5,605 nucleotides of DNA from Bifidobacteriaceae bacterium (GTDB taxonomy: Bacteria; Actinomycetota; Actinomycetes; Actinomycetales; WQXJ01), in NCBI GenBank assembly GCA_031278075.1, contig JAITLE010000234.1:1-5605 (forward strand). The letters are read 5' to 3'. A program made the position numbers and the translations under genes. Below the pieces are notes generated by a model. The model was not told where the DNA came from, made no database searches, and saw only the letters and a program-made list of their open reading frames with translations. The first letter of the stretch is position 1. Every line of letters starts with the position of its first letter. Of this stretch, positions 4,983-5,605 are shown one piece after another.

Positions 4983-5605
4983 CTACGCCGCGCCGTGACC
5001 TCCGTCGGCGATTTGGCCCGGCAGCGCGTCTGGCGGAGTCTGCCACCGTTTGCCCGGAATGGCGGCGATCAGTTCCTTGGTGTACGGGTGCTCCGGCGCG
5101 GACAACACTTGGTCGGTCAAACCCCGCTCGACTATCCGGCCGCGCCGCATGACAGCGATCCGGCCCGCGACATAGCGCACCACCGCCAAGTTGTGCGTGA
5201 TGAACAACATTGTCAGGCCCAGTTCCTGCTGCAGTTCGCGGATCAGGTTCAAGATCGCGCCCTGGGTTGACACATCCAGGGCAGAGGTCACCTCGTCCGC
5301 GATCACCACCTCGGGCTGGGCCGCCAGCGCCCGGGCGATCGCGACCCGTTGGCGTTGCCCCCCGGACAGTTGGCCCGGATAGTCCGCGGCGCGCTCCGCG
5401 CGCAGATGGACCAGGGCGAGCAGCCGGGTGACCTCCGCGCGCCGGTCGGCGCTGCCCCGGATCGCTTCGGCGATCGAGTCGCCGACCCGCATCCTCGGGT
5501 CCAGCGAGGAATCCGGGTCCTGGAAGACGAGTTGCAGTTCGCGATTCGGACCGCGCCGCCGGCGAGGCTGGCCGTTCAACAACACCTGCCCGGACTGCAT
5601 CGGCG
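4983..5605 (-). CDS. Oligopeptide/dipeptide ABC transporter ATP-binding protein (DppF/OppF type), 5' end outside window
   Basis: The C-terminal ~206 residues of an ABC transporter ATPase that powers peptide uptake at the inner face of the membrane. Counted from the first Met in the window (codon at 5600-5598): Q-loop Q27 in LVFQDPDSSLDPRM, ABC signature LSGGQRQR (78-85), Walker B VVIADE (98-103) with the D-loop SALD, and switch histidine H136 in ITHNLAVV. The C-terminal HPYTKELIAAIPG (171-183) is characteristic of the oligopeptide/dipeptide transporter ATPase tail. The frame stays open to the window edge, so that Met is not the start; the Walker A motif must lie some 35-40 residues beyond. 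Whether this is a single DppF/OppF subunit or the second half of a fused DppD-DppF protein, common in Actinobacteria, cannot be seen. It stops with TAG 47 bases before the hydrolase gene on the same strand. The imported solute (peptide, murein peptide or, less likely, nickel) is inferred from neighbours. Confidence 0.92.
   Translation of the reverse strand, partial: PMQSGQVLLNGQPRRRRGPNRELQLVFQDPDSSLDPRMRVGDSIAEAIRGSADRRAEVTRLLALVHLRAERAADYPGQLSGGQRQRVAIARALAAQPEVVIADEVTSALDVSTQGAILNLIRELQQELGLTMLFITHNLAVVRYVAGRIAVMRRGRIVERGLTDQVLSAPEHPYTKELIAAIPGKRWQTPPDALPGQIADGGHGAA

Noticed and set aside
3577..4998. 473-codon plus-strand ORF and the similar 2633-3586 ORF
   Set aside because: Both are antisense to well-recognised genes (hydrolase and epimerase) and have shadow-type composition without domains.
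4983..5600. Complete ABC ATPase starting at the ATG at 5600
   Set aside because: The frame is open to the window edge and a start there would leave out Walker A, so the ATG is internal.

Overview
The window looks like chromosomal DNA of a high-GC actinobacterium. The case rests on GC-rich third codon positions, on a DUF3107 (TB9.4-like) gene, which is essentially an actinobacterial family, on its proximity to a DEAD-box helicase gene (in Mycobacterium tuberculosis Rv3208A and Rv3211 lie close together), and on a leaderless-type TANNNT promoter. Genus cannot be assigned from sequence reading alone. All five convincing genes are on the minus strand, so transcription runs from the right edge to the left.

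Right part (2480-5605): a peptide-use gene group. The 3' part of an oligopeptide/dipeptide ABC transporter ATPase gene (cut by the window edge) is followed after 47 bases by a cytoplasmic serine hydrolase of the class C beta-lactamase / D-aminopeptidase type. That gene overlaps by 4 bases (ATGA) a dipeptide epimerase gene of the enolase superfamily. The likely logic is import of peptides, possibly cell-wall derived and containing D-residues, then hydrolysis, then epimerisation at an alpha carbon so that ordinary peptidases can finish. The epimerase keeps the full catalytic set but lacks the arginine that marks L-Ala-D/L-Glu epimerases, so its dipeptide substrate is probably different.

Middle (2026-2479): a 74-residue DUF3107 protein with a candidate leaderless promoter, then a 188-base leader in front of the helicase gene. 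The leader holds a very stable 50-base stem-loop, a 14-codon upstream ORF whose ATG lies in the hairpin loop, and a good ribosome binding site serving a TTG start.

Left part (1-2025): a 523-residue DEAD-box RNA helicase with an arginine-rich tail. Directly at its stop codon begins a tandem array of 158-base repeats that fills the remaining 453 bases and runs off the left edge. The repeats have an exact period and no indels. They carry an 11-base-pair hairpin at each junction and the same 18-codon mini-ORF in each copy. The period is not a multiple of three, so the array as a whole is not a repeat protein. This array is the least explained element of the window.
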